From Oscillospiraceae bacterium (GTDB lineage: Bacteria > Bacillota > Clostridia > Oscillospirales > Acutalibacteraceae), in assembly GCA_015065845.1 (NCBI GenBank), contig SVPQ01000014.1:1-55985 (forward strand): a stretch of 55,985 bases of DNA, read 5' to 3'. Position 1 is the first letter of the stretch. Each line of letters begins with the position of its first letter. Shown here piece by piece: positions 43,880-51,637 of this stretch. The notes under the pieces were generated by a model. The model was not told the DNA's origin. It worked only from the letters and a program-made list of their open reading frames with translations, and did no database searches. The position numbers were made by a program, and so were the translations under genes.

Positions 43880-44524
43880 ATGAGAGTTAAGAAGAAAAAA
43901 CACGGTGCCGAAAGAATGGCTGCTTGTGGTGACATTGTTATAAGCGATTTAAAAATTGCAGAGAGAAACCCCAAAAACTTATTTCAGAATGACAGCGAAG
44001 TGAGAATTGAAATTGGTTGTGGTAAAGGTGATTTTATTGTAGGTACTGCTGAAAAAAATCCCGATGTAAATTTCCTTGCAATAGAAAGAGTACACGATGT
44101 TTTGGTTATGGCGGCAGAAAAAATCAAAGCATCAGGTCTTACAAATGTCAAGGTTTGTTGTTGTGATGCAAAAGAATTGACTGAGCTTTTCGATGCCAAA
44201 TCTATAGACAGAATTTACCTTAACTTCTCTGATCCTTGGCCAAAATCAAGACATGAAAAAAGAAGACTCACCCATCGCAATTTTTTAGATATTTATAAGA
44301 CATTTTTGAAAGACGATGGCGAAATTCATTTTAAAACCGACAATCGCGGTCTTTTCGACTTTTCTTTGGAAGAGTTTAAAGAGTGCAACTGGGAATTGGA
44401 TAAATTAACTTTTGATTTACATAATTCTGAATATATGGAAAACAATGTTATGACAGAGTATGAAAGAAGATTTTCAGGAATGGGTGTTCCTATTAACAGA
44501 GTCGAAGCAAAGAAACCTTTATAA
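43880..44524 (+). CDS. trmB: tRNA (guanine-N7-)-methyltransferase
   Basis: TrmB methylates G46 in the variable loop of tRNAs. The 214-aa protein has the SAM-binding segment VRIEIGCGKGDFIVGTA near residue 40, NFLAIERVHDVLVMAAEK near 62, and the family signature YLNFSDPWPKSRHEKRRLTHRNFL near 120, followed by IHFKTDN. Length is standard. The ATG at 43880 is chosen because GTGAGG lies 5 nt upstream and the promoter overlaps the earlier ATG. It is a single gene. Confidence 0.96.
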   Translation: MRVKKKKHGAERMAACGDIVISDLKIAERNPKNLFQNDSEVRIEIGCGKGDFIVGTAEKNPDVNFLAIERVHDVLVMAAEKIKASGLTNVKVCCCDAKELTELFDAKSIDRIYLNFSDPWPKSRHEKRRLTHRNFLDIYKTFLKDDGEIHFKTDNRGLFDFSLEEFKECNWELDKLTFDLHNSEYMENNVMTEYERRFSGMGVPINRVEAKKPL

Positions 44525-44540
44525 TTATTCCGCGATATAT

Positions 44541-44579
44541 AACAAAAACTCGAGATGTTAAGTGTCTCGAGTTTTTGTT
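44541..44579. terminator. bidirectional terminator between trmB and mltG
   Basis: AACAAAAACTCGAGA pairs with TCTCGAGTTTTTGTT around a 9-nt loop and extends into TATAT on both sides. Confidence 0.9.
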
Positions 44580-44592
44580 ATATATTCGTTTT

Positions 44593-45426
44593 TTATAAAC
44601 CCGCTTTTTTACAATTCTCCAGGTGCCCTGAATAACTTGTAGCATAATAAGTATTACCCTCTCTGTCATGGCAGAAATAATAGTATTCCGTTTCTTCAGG
44701 ATAAAGTGCCGCATTTATTGCGAACATACCTGGGTTACAAACAGGCCCCTGCGGTAAAGAAAAACATTCATAGGTATTGTAAATTTCTTTATATTTTTCA
44801 ATATTTTCTTCACCGACTAAAGATGCAATATCGTCTTCAACATAAAAATAAGTTGAATCCATCTCAAGACGCATACCATCATCTAATCTGTTATAAATAA
44901 TACCCGCAATAGTTGCCGCATCATCTGGAAAAGCACCCTCTGCCTGAATAATAGATGCAATTGTAATAATTTCATCCATTGTGTAGCCGAGCTCACTTGC
45001 TCTTGCTCTCATTTCATCAGTTATTTTAACATCAGCATTACTTAAAAATCTGCCTATTACACTCTCTGGTGCTTCATCTAAAAAGAAATCGTAAGTATCA
45101 GGGAAAAGATACCCCTCTAATTTAAAACATCTGTTTTCATCAACTGGAATATCACTATAAACTTTGTAATCAGTAAATCCGTAATCCTGTGCAGTATTCA
45201 TTAACTCATCATAAGAACAAACCTCATTTTGTTCCAGTAATTTAAACGCTTCTGTAAGTGTAATTCCTTCAATAAAAGTAATTTTTGTAGTAGCAAGGGT
45301 AACTGGTTCGGTGGTTGTTTCTTCCTCAAAAACACCTGATTTATCGGCTACCAATACACCACAAATCAGAACCGCAACTACAACAATTGCAATTATTATA
45401 AATTTTATATTCCTGACATTTTTCAT
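44593..45426 (-). CDS. mltG: endolytic peptidoglycan transglycosylase MltG
   Basis: MltG (YceG) is a membrane-anchored lytic transglycosylase that cuts nascent glycan strands. The 277-aa protein has one N-terminal transmembrane helix at residues about 8-28, a short LysM-like region (FIEGITLTEAFKLLEQN) and the catalytic domain with LEGYLFPDTYDF, the active-site region ASIIQAEGAFPDDAATIAGIIYNRL with its conserved Glu, RLEMDSTYFYV and SLPQGPVCNPGMFAINAALYPE. It is shorter than the Escherichia coli protein but complete. ATG at 45426 is preferred. TATAAT-like boxes lie only 8-20 bp ahead, so the leader may be very short. Confidence 0.92.
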   Translation of the reverse strand: MKNVRNIKFIIIAIVVVAVLICGVLVADKSGVFEEETTTEPVTLATTKITFIEGITLTEAFKLLEQNEVCSYDELMNTAQDYGFTDYKVYSDIPVDENRCFKLEGYLFPDTYDFFLDEAPESVIGRFLSNADVKITDEMRARASELGYTMDEIITIASIIQAEGAFPDDAATIAGIIYNRLDDGMRLEMDSTYFYVEDDIASLVGEENIEKYKEIYNTYECFSLPQGPVCNPGMFAINAALYPEETEYYYFCHDREGNTYYATSYSGHLENCKKAGL

Positions 45427-45456
45427 AAAATTATTATATCCTATTATATAAATTTT

Positions 45457-45485
45457 AAAACGGGGATTGACACGCAACCCCCGTT
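45457..45485 (-). terminator. terminator of the chemoreceptor gene
   Basis: On the minus strand AACGGGGGTTG pairs with CAATCCCCGTTTT around a short loop and runs into TTTTAAAATTT, 8 bp after the stop. Confidence 0.78.
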
Positions 45486-45492
45486 AGTTTAC

Positions 45493-47064
45493 TTATTCGC
45501 CATCAATTTCTGAAGAAATTGAATCTGTCAATGACTTGATACTATCCGCACTCTTTGAAAGTATCTGCATACTGTCATTAAAGAGAACAATTTGTTCGAA
45601 CAAGCCATCAGCATCTGTTTTACCGTTAACACAGTCAGTATCAACCTTTTTCATCTTTTCAACTAAATCAGAGCCGATTTGTTGCATTCTCTGAATTGCA
45701 AATGTCTGTTCATCAATAGCCTGTTCAACCTGGTCAATCTGGTCTTTGAGAGTTGTAAAACTATCATTCAAGATGCCAAGTTGTTTCTGTGATTCTGTAA
45801 CAGCAGTTACACCGATTTGTGACTGTTCTTTAGTAGAAACCATCATAGAATCAAGTTCAGCAATAACCGCATTGATTGCATTTGAACATTCTTTACTCTG
45901 TGCCGCAAGAGTTCTTACTTCACCAGCAACAACCGCGAAACCTGCACCCGCTTTACCTGAACGAGCAGCCTCAACTGCTGCATTAAGTGAAAGGATATTT
46001 GTCTGACGAGCAATATTATCAATCTCGTTAGAGAATGTTTTAATTCTTTCCATTGCTTCCTGAAGATTGTTAATAAGTCCATCAAGATGAACCATACTAT
46101 TATCAACGGAGCTAAGGTGTGTTGCAGTCGCTTCAATATTATCGTGGTTTGTAACAACCATTGTATTAACACTTGAAACAACACCTGAAATTTTATCAGA
46201 AGATGTTACACACTGTGCAATATCTGAGAAGAGTGTGTGAACTGCGTCAGTAGTTTCAGCAACTGTATAGCCAATATCTTCATTTGTTGTCTGAAGATTG
46301 TCACCTGCTTGCTGAATTGATTCACCAGCAGCAGTAAGACTGATAATTTCGTGATATGTATCTGAAACATTTGAAGAAAGTTGCGAATGAATATTAGCAA
46401 GTTCTTCAATAAGTTTTGTGCTTTCTTCAGCTTCTTTTTCTGCTCTTTCAATATGTGTTTTACCACGATTAACCATCATATAACAAACAATCATTGAAGC
46501 ATTTGAACAAATCCAGCACATTGGAATATCCTTCGGATTGAAACCGAACATATCAGGGTTCAATGTATAAACACCTAACAAGAAAGCATTTAAAAGAACT
46601 GCCTGAATAATTACATAAGATGGTCTGAAATAAATACCTGTCATAACAGCACTTACTGCATATAAAATAAAGTCATCGGTAAGGCTTGTTCCAAAGAAGG
46701 ATATACCGAAAATCAACAACAGTTGTGCAGAGGTAATCAGGGCACCACGAGCATAAATTTTAACTTTGAGTTTTTTAAGAACAAAGAACACTGCAATAAC
46801 CACAACTATTGCAACTGCAATTATAATACCCTCTTTTACCAGGCCGTTTGTAGCCTTGTTAATTGCATAATACATAGCAATAATTGCAATGATAATCATA
46901 TTTTTAACAAGAAGACCTTCTTCTTGTTGTTCACGGGTTTGTTTTGACTTGTCTTTTTTCTGGAATAAATTAATCTTTTTTAAGTTATCGGTATTTGCTT
47001 TTTTAAAGTCAAATTTCTTGCCTGTAGTTTCAGGTTTTGACTTTTTTAGAGTTTTAGTCTTCAT
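45493..47064 (-). CDS. methyl-accepting chemotaxis protein without extracellular sensor
   Basis: The 523-aa protein has a basic N-terminus, about six transmembrane segments between residues 50 and 205, and no sizeable extracellular domain. A coiled coil leads into the signalling hairpin with NAAVEAARSGKAGAGFAVVAGEVRTLAAQSK near residue 352, the CheA/CheW-binding tip. It should relay a membrane or intracellular cue to a chemotaxis pathway, but no che or flagellar gene is present in this window. ATG at 47064 follows GAGGTG; the in-frame GTG at 47070 is less likely. It has its own promoter at 47139-47167 and terminator at 45457. Confidence 0.9.
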   Translation of the reverse strand: MKTKTLKKSKPETTGKKFDFKKANTDNLKKINLFQKKDKSKQTREQQEEGLLVKNMIIIAIIAMYYAINKATNGLVKEGIIIAVAIVVVIAVFFVLKKLKVKIYARGALITSAQLLLIFGISFFGTSLTDDFILYAVSAVMTGIYFRPSYVIIQAVLLNAFLLGVYTLNPDMFGFNPKDIPMCWICSNASMIVCYMMVNRGKTHIERAEKEAEESTKLIEELANIHSQLSSNVSDTYHEIISLTAAGESIQQAGDNLQTTNEDIGYTVAETTDAVHTLFSDIAQCVTSSDKISGVVSSVNTMVVTNHDNIEATATHLSSVDNSMVHLDGLINNLQEAMERIKTFSNEIDNIARQTNILSLNAAVEAARSGKAGAGFAVVAGEVRTLAAQSKECSNAINAVIAELDSMMVSTKEQSQIGVTAVTESQKQLGILNDSFTTLKDQIDQVEQAIDEQTFAIQRMQQIGSDLVEKMKKVDTDCVNGKTDADGLFEQIVLFNDSMQILSKSADSIKSLTDSISSEIDGE

Positions 47065-47138
47065 AAACACACCTCAACAAATAAGCTTTCATATAATAAT
47101 AAAGTACATCAAGGGATAATATACCTATTTCAATATAC

Positions 47139-47167
47139 ATTGTAACAAAAAAACAACAACTTGTCTA
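47139..47167 (-). promoter_or_regulatory. promoter of the chemoreceptor gene
   Basis: Minus-strand TAGACA (47162-47167), a 17-nt spacer and TACAAT (47139-47144), about 75 bp before the start codon. It is of vegetative type; no sigma-28 motif was found. Confidence 0.6.
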
Positions 47168-47310
47168 TATTTTTTAATTAAAAATTCAAAATTCATACAT
47201 TTTAGTTGATTATTTGCACAATATTTAGCAGTTTTCACCAACAAAATTAGTTTATAATGCTATAAAAGAATAAAAAACAAATGAATAAATATAAATTATA
47301 AAAAAATATT

Positions 47311-47424
47311 ATAAAAAAGCGAAAACGATGAGAAGTTGGGAGTTCTTCTCATCGCTTCGCTTAGTTTTTGGGGGAGAATTATAATGAAATAAAAAGGAGA
47401 TTTCGAAATCCTCTCGGATTTCTT
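47311..47424 (-). ncRNA. candidate small RNA with C-rich loops
   Basis: Between a promoter at 47431-47459 and a canonical terminator at 47313-47360 lies a transcript of about 114 nt without a reading frame of note. Read on the minus strand it has a first hairpin AAATCC-GAGA-GGATTT, an unpaired stretch with TTCTCCCCC, then the terminator hairpin CGATGAGAAG/CTTCTCATCG with loop AACTCCCAA. Two exposed C-rich segments, one in a terminator loop, are typical of Gram-positive regulatory RNAs that pair with Shine-Dalgarno sequences. It could instead be an attenuated leader, but the chemoreceptor gene has its own later promoter. Confidence 0.5.
47313..47360 (-). terminator. terminator of the candidate small RNA
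   Basis: On the minus strand GCGAAGCGATGAGAAG pairs with CTTCTCATCGTTTTCGC around a 9-nt loop, followed by six T. Confidence 0.82.
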
Positions 47425-47430
47425 GTTAAT

Positions 47431-47459
47431 AATATAACACACCTTTTTTGATTTGTAAA
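47431..47459 (-). promoter_or_regulatory. promoter of the candidate small RNA
   Basis: Minus-strand TTTACA (47454-47459), a 17-nt spacer and TATATT (47431-47436). Transcription would begin near 47424. Confidence 0.55.
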
Positions 47460-47704
47460 GTACTTTTTGTAATTTTTTTCAATATTTTTTCAAAAAATGT
47501 TATGTTTTCCAATAAAAATAGTACTTTTTGTCGGATTTCAATCATTTTCTGCGTATTATGTAGCATTATTCAACTAAAAAAATGCTTTTTGATTGATATT
47601 TCTTTTAAATTTTGAGTTTAATTTTCCAAGATAGCAAATTAATTGTTTCTACATCCATTTTTTTATCCAAACAGATTCCCTACTCACCTTTTTTATTAAA
47701 GCAC
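47460..47704. other. AT-rich spacer, nothing recognised
   Basis: No gene, structured RNA or repeat is seen between the small RNA promoter and the tRNA-Pro promoter. The bases are mostly A and T with several T runs. Confidence 0.5.
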
Positions 47705-47733
47705 TTGAATTTTTTCTGCCTATATGGTAATAT
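47705..47733 (+). promoter_or_regulatory. candidate promoter of tRNA-Pro
   Basis: TTGAAT (47705-47710), a 17-nt spacer and TAATAT (47728-47733), with a leader of about 54 nt to the tRNA. Confidence 0.5.
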
Positions 47734-47793
47734 ACATCAAAGTAAATGTATTAGATCTTATCTGATTACATACATATACTATACATCCTAATA

Positions 47794-47870
47794 TCCGGGT
47801 GTGGCGCAGTTGGTAGCGCGCTTGACTGGGGGTCAAGAGGTCGTGAGTTCAAGTCTCGTCACTCGGACCA
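47794..47870 (+). tRNA. tRNA-Pro (anticodon GGG)
   Basis: The 77-nt cloverleaf has acceptor stem TCCGGGT/ACTCGGA, an anticodon stem CTTGA/TCAAG enclosing CTGGGGG (anticodon GGG, reading CCC and CCU), T-arm GTGAGTTCAAGTCTCGT and an encoded CCA end. It stands alone. Confidence 0.95.
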
Positions 47871-47872
47871 TC

Positions 47873-47916
47873 GAAAACCGTTGATACCATTGGGTTTCAG
47901 CGGTTTTCACTTTTTT
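47873..47916 (+). terminator. terminator of tRNA-Pro
   Basis: GAAAACCGTTGA pairs with TCAGCGGTTTTC with one mismatch and is followed by ACTTTTTT. Confidence 0.8.
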
Positions 47917-48076
47917 CTGAAATCGTAATTTAACCATTTTGACCACAAATTTGCCCACTTATAGAAATTTTACAGATATTTTTTATTTCTATTTTTCAGG
48001 GCGAATTTCGTGCTTAAAACCTTGTTCAAAAACCAATTGAGAAAGATGCTTAAACAAGCTCTGGAAAATAAATTAA
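47917..48076. other. spacer after tRNA-Pro with possible gene debris
   Basis: A short frame reading LFKNQLRKMLKQALENK lies near 48015-48070 without a start signal. It might be debris of an element once inserted at the tRNA, but nothing here can be identified. Confidence 0.25.
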
Positions 48077-48115
48077 CAGGTGACTCGAATCTATGATTCA
48101 AGTCACCTGCTTTTC
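48077..48115. terminator. terminator of the ANL ligase array
   Basis: CAGGTGACTCGAAT pairs with ATTCAAGTCACCTG around a 5-nt loop. On the minus strand it follows the last ligase gene by about 30 bp; the T-rich tail is better on the plus strand. Confidence 0.7.
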
Positions 48116-48142
48116 TTTGCTTGTGGAGAAATATTTAGTTCC

Positions 48143-49864
48143 TTATAACTTCTCCGCTTCTTTTTCGAGGGCGCGGTAGTCGACTTTACCTATTGTAGTA
48201 AGAGGTAATTTTTCAACGAAGACAAATTTTGATGGTTGCTCATAAGTTTCAAACTTCTCTTTTGTAAAAGAAATTAACTCAGAATTTAATTTTTCCTTGT
48301 CAATACCGTTTTCTGCAACTACAAAAGCTATTAAATCATTTGTTTTCTCAAGATTTGTTTTACCTACAACTGCAATTGATTTAACAAATTTGTTTTTTAA
48401 ATATTCATCTTCCAACAGCTTAGGAAAAACTTTATGGAAAACACCATTTTCAAATGTAGTTATCATCCGTTTTATTCTTCCCGAAATTGTAATAAACCCA
48501 TTTTCGTCAACACTACCTATGTCACCTGTGTGCACCCATATTTTACCGTCATTATGCTTTCTTAAAATATTTTTTGTTTCCTCTTCGTTCTTAAAGTAAC
48601 CCATCATAGTACAAGGTGTTTCAACACAAATCTCACCATCTTTGTTATAGGTTAACTCCTCGTTTGTTTCTGTATCTACAATTTTAATATTTGTATAAAC
48701 AAGCGGTATACCTGCAGATCCTTTTTTATAAATTACTGTATCGGGTGTATATTTTAAACAAGCCGTAGCTGCTGCAGTTTCTGACATTGCATAACCTTGA
48801 CCTGTTTTAATTTTAGCTTTATGCTGTTTTAAAAACTCATTTACCATGTTTTCTAATTTAGGTGTAACAACATCGCCACCTATACTAAAACAAATTAAAG
48901 AAGATAGATCCTTCTTCGCGGATAAATTCATACACATTTTTTCTGCCTGCATAGTACCAAAAACAATATAATTTATATCATTTTTTTCAATAAAACCTAC
49001 AATATCTGTTGGGTCAGCACAAATTGCTAAAACTGTTTGTATTCCAAAGGCTAATGACATATGCATTGAGCAAGTAACACCAAAAGCTATAAATGGTGGT
49101 AGTGACGCCAAAGACGTTTTACCTCTTTCAAAGCCAAACCAAAAATATTGCAAAGCCGCAACATTCAAATTATAGTTCGAAAGCATTACGCCCTTTGATT
49201 TACCTGTTGTTCCGCCTGTGTAAACCATCACAACCAAATCTTCGTTTTTTCCGTTTACAGGTGCTTCTTTATTCACACCGCAATTCAAAAATGCTTTCCA
49301 AGAAAGTTCACCGTTAGTTAATTTTGGTGATTTGTTTTTAAGATTAAATCCAAACTTTAACAAAGACGACATTTCATCTGCAACTGAAAGAATAATTGTT
49401 TTTGTTAAATATGGTGTTTTAAACTGTGTTTTTAATTTTTCATAAATTGAATCAATTGTTACATATATTTTTGATTTTGTTTCGTTCAGATTTTCTGTTA
49501 CCTCTGCCGGTGTTGATGTTGCATATATAAGATTTGCTACTGCACCAATTTTGCTCAATGCATAAATCATATATATAACCTGCGGAAGCGAAAGTGATTG
49601 AATTGTAACAAAATCACCTTTTTTTACACCTAACCCGACAAAAGCCTTTGCAGTTTTTTCAATATTTTCAAACAGTTCTTTATATGTAATTTTTCTGTTG
49701 AAATATATGAGTGCAACATCGTCTAAATGGTTTTTGTTGTTTTCCCAAAGATACTCATAAATTGTGCACTCCGGCATTTTTGCATTTTTTGCTTCTTCGC
49801 TGTAATACTTAAGCCACGGCTTGTCTATACTTGGGTAGCCTGTCAATTCTTTTTCTGTTGTCAT
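48143..49864 (-). CDS. ANL superfamily acyl/aryl-CoA ligase-like protein, copy 1
   Basis: This 573-aa adenylate-forming enzyme would activate a carboxylic acid as an acyl-AMP and probably transfer it to CoA or a carrier. The phosphate loop is VYTGGTTGKSKGVML near residue 210, the GYAMSETAAA motif lies near 363, the ribose-binding HTGDIG near 450, GRIKRMI near 465, and the catalytic Lys in TTIGKVDYR near the C-terminus. It shares its first 17 residues, MTTEKELTGYPSIDKPW, with the other three full copies, and its C-terminus EKEAEKL with copies 4 and 5. It is last in the array, followed by the terminator at 48077. The substrate is unknown. Confidence 0.85.
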   Translation of the reverse strand: MTTEKELTGYPSIDKPWLKYYSEEAKNAKMPECTIYEYLWENNKNHLDDVALIYFNRKITYKELFENIEKTAKAFVGLGVKKGDFVTIQSLSLPQVIYMIYALSKIGAVANLIYATSTPAEVTENLNETKSKIYVTIDSIYEKLKTQFKTPYLTKTIILSVADEMSSLLKFGFNLKNKSPKLTNGELSWKAFLNCGVNKEAPVNGKNEDLVVMVYTGGTTGKSKGVMLSNYNLNVAALQYFWFGFERGKTSLASLPPFIAFGVTCSMHMSLAFGIQTVLAICADPTDIVGFIEKNDINYIVFGTMQAEKMCMNLSAKKDLSSLICFSIGGDVVTPKLENMVNEFLKQHKAKIKTGQGYAMSETAAATACLKYTPDTVIYKKGSAGIPLVYTNIKIVDTETNEELTYNKDGEICVETPCTMMGYFKNEEETKNILRKHNDGKIWVHTGDIGSVDENGFITISGRIKRMITTFENGVFHKVFPKLLEDEYLKNKFVKSIAVVGKTNLEKTNDLIAFVVAENGIDKEKLNSELISFTKEKFETYEQPSKFVFVEKLPLTTIGKVDYRALEKEAEKL

Positions 49865-49878
49865 ATTTTTGCTCCTTA
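49814..49878 (-). repeat. conserved 5' repeat of ligase copy 1
   Basis: About 65 bp covering the ribosome binding site AAGGAGC, the start codon and the first 17 codons are almost identical in all four full copies. This copy ends in TTTAAGGAGC and differs at few sites. Confidence 0.75.
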
Positions 49879-51621
49879 AATTTCTATTAAATCTTCGATG
49901 TGTTCTTTAATAAACTTAATATCTCTTTTTCCTGAATGAGCACTTGGGAAATTTTCCCACACACAGAAACCATAAGGTATAGCTTCAGGAATATTCATAA
50001 TTTTCAAGACAATTTTTTGTATTTCTTCAAAAAGTTGGGGTTGTTTTTCTGGGTGCTGTTTTATCAAAGATTCAACTTCATTTTCCCAAACAATATGTGC
50101 TACTAAATAATTATCATTTTTGGGATGAGTTTGAATTTCGCATAATTTAACTTTATCAAAGTTCAAAATTGCTCTTTCAATATCAAAGTTGTAAATTTTA
50201 CTACCTTTTATAACCGAATAATCTGATTTTCTTCCAAGAACAACAAGACTACCATCCTCATTCATATAACCAATATCTCCAGTTTTACTCCATCGTTCTC
50301 CATTTTTATCAACATAGAAAAACTCATTGGTGGCAACAGGGTTATTATAATATTCAATCATACCGATTTCAGTTCTTACTAAAATATTTCCTCGTTCTCC
50401 ATATTTCAGTTCATTAAAGTTATCATCAAAAATTGATACTGTTGTAATATCTGGAAGGGGTATTCCCGAAGCACTATTTGAAAACTTATGTGATGTAATG
50501 TCTGTTGTTACTGTTGCACCACACTCACACTCACCATAGCCATTTAACAAGCGTGCATCTGAACCGTGACTTTTAAAGACATTTTCAATATTTCTAATAT
50601 CTTTTTCAGTTAGCGGTTCACCACCCTCAACAGGATATTTTAAGAATGATAAAGACTTGCCTTTAAGTAATTTTAAACTTTTTTCAAATGTAAATCCCTG
50701 ATACATTGAGGTATTTGTCAAAATATACTCAGGTTTAAATTTTAAAACATTCTTTATAAACACCGCATGATCAAATCTTGGGTCTATACACACCCTTACA
50801 CCAAATGATAATGGAAAATTAATTCCTAAACTCAAACCAGTAGAGTGCCATGGTGGAATATTTTGATACACCTTTTGTTTTCTTGAGGTATCAAAACCTG
50901 AATTTCCATAAGCATTTATTAGTTTCTGAAAACTATCTACAGATAGAACTATACCTTTAGAAGCACCTGTTGTACCACTTGAATAAACCATTGCCTGCGG
51001 TTTTTGTGGTTCATAATCATCGACCATAGTATCGTTACAATTTATGCCATTTTTCATAAATGTCTTCCAATCAATTTCGTTTGTAGTTTTGTCAATTTTA
51101 TATTTAGGAGATATAAATCTCAAAATTGAAGAATTCATCATTGGTAATACTACAACTATTTTATCAGTAGATTTATTAAGCAACTCCTTAAATTTTGCCA
51201 AAAACTTATCAACAACAATAACTAATTTACTGCTACATTCGTTTATACGAGCCATAAGCTCTTCTGGTGTGTAAAATGGTGATATAACATTAGCAACAGC
51301 ACCTATTTTACTGATTGCATAAAAAGTGCAAATAACCTCTGGCGTAGTAGTAGAGCAGATAGTTACATAATCGCCTTTTTTAACACCATATGATTTCAAC
51401 GATTTTGCAACAATATCAGTATTTCTAATAAGCTCACCAAAGGTAACTTTAGCACCAAAATATTCAAGGGCGATTTCATCAAGATAACCTGCATTATTTT
51501 TAACTAACCCTTGATATGGTGTTGTATTTAAGAATATACTTCGCTTTTCTACATTTTCGTAGAACTTTTCCCACGGTTTGTCTATACTCGGGTAGCCTGT
51601 TAATTCTTTTTCTGTTGTCAT
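49876..51621 (-). CDS. ANL superfamily ligase-like protein, copy 2
   Basis: The 581-aa protein has the same fold and N-terminal 17 residues as its neighbours but belongs to a second subtype with copy 3. The phosphate loop is VYSSGTTGASKGIVL near residue 217, the next motif NGYGECECGAT near 362, KTGDIGYM near 450, GRKSDYSVIKG near 467 and the catalytic Lys in AHSGKRDIKF near 562. The C-terminus ends EDLIEI rather than EKEAEKL. It lies 11 bp downstream of copy 3. A CoA or carrier acceptor is expected by family, but neither acid nor acceptor can be named. Confidence 0.83.
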   Translation of the reverse strand: MTTEKELTGYPSIDKPWEKFYENVEKRSIFLNTTPYQGLVKNNAGYLDEIALEYFGAKVTFGELIRNTDIVAKSLKSYGVKKGDYVTICSTTTPEVICTFYAISKIGAVANVISPFYTPEELMARINECSSKLVIVVDKFLAKFKELLNKSTDKIVVVLPMMNSSILRFISPKYKIDKTTNEIDWKTFMKNGINCNDTMVDDYEPQKPQAMVYSSGTTGASKGIVLSVDSFQKLINAYGNSGFDTSRKQKVYQNIPPWHSTGLSLGINFPLSFGVRVCIDPRFDHAVFIKNVLKFKPEYILTNTSMYQGFTFEKSLKLLKGKSLSFLKYPVEGGEPLTEKDIRNIENVFKSHGSDARLLNGYGECECGATVTTDITSHKFSNSASGIPLPDITTVSIFDDNFNELKYGERGNILVRTEIGMIEYYNNPVATNEFFYVDKNGERWSKTGDIGYMNEDGSLVVLGRKSDYSVIKGSKIYNFDIERAILNFDKVKLCEIQTHPKNDNYLVAHIVWENEVESLIKQHPEKQPQLFEEIQKIVLKIMNIPEAIPYGFCVWENFPSAHSGKRDIKFIKEHIEDLIEI

Positions 51622-51637
51622 AATTTTTGCTCCTTAT
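51570..51637 (-). repeat. conserved 5' repeat of ligase copy 2
   Basis: Same unit as at 49814, with the binding site ATAAGGAGC and the 17-codon start. Confidence 0.75.

Noticed and set aside
47065-47460. Cyclic di-GMP riboswitch upstream of the chemoreceptor
   Set aside because: The conserved GEMM core sequences are absent; the structured part has its own terminator and fits a separate small RNA better.
47871-48142. Integrated element at tRNA-Pro
   Set aside because: There is no integrase, no clear duplicated tRNA end and only a short meaningless frame, so evidence is too thin.
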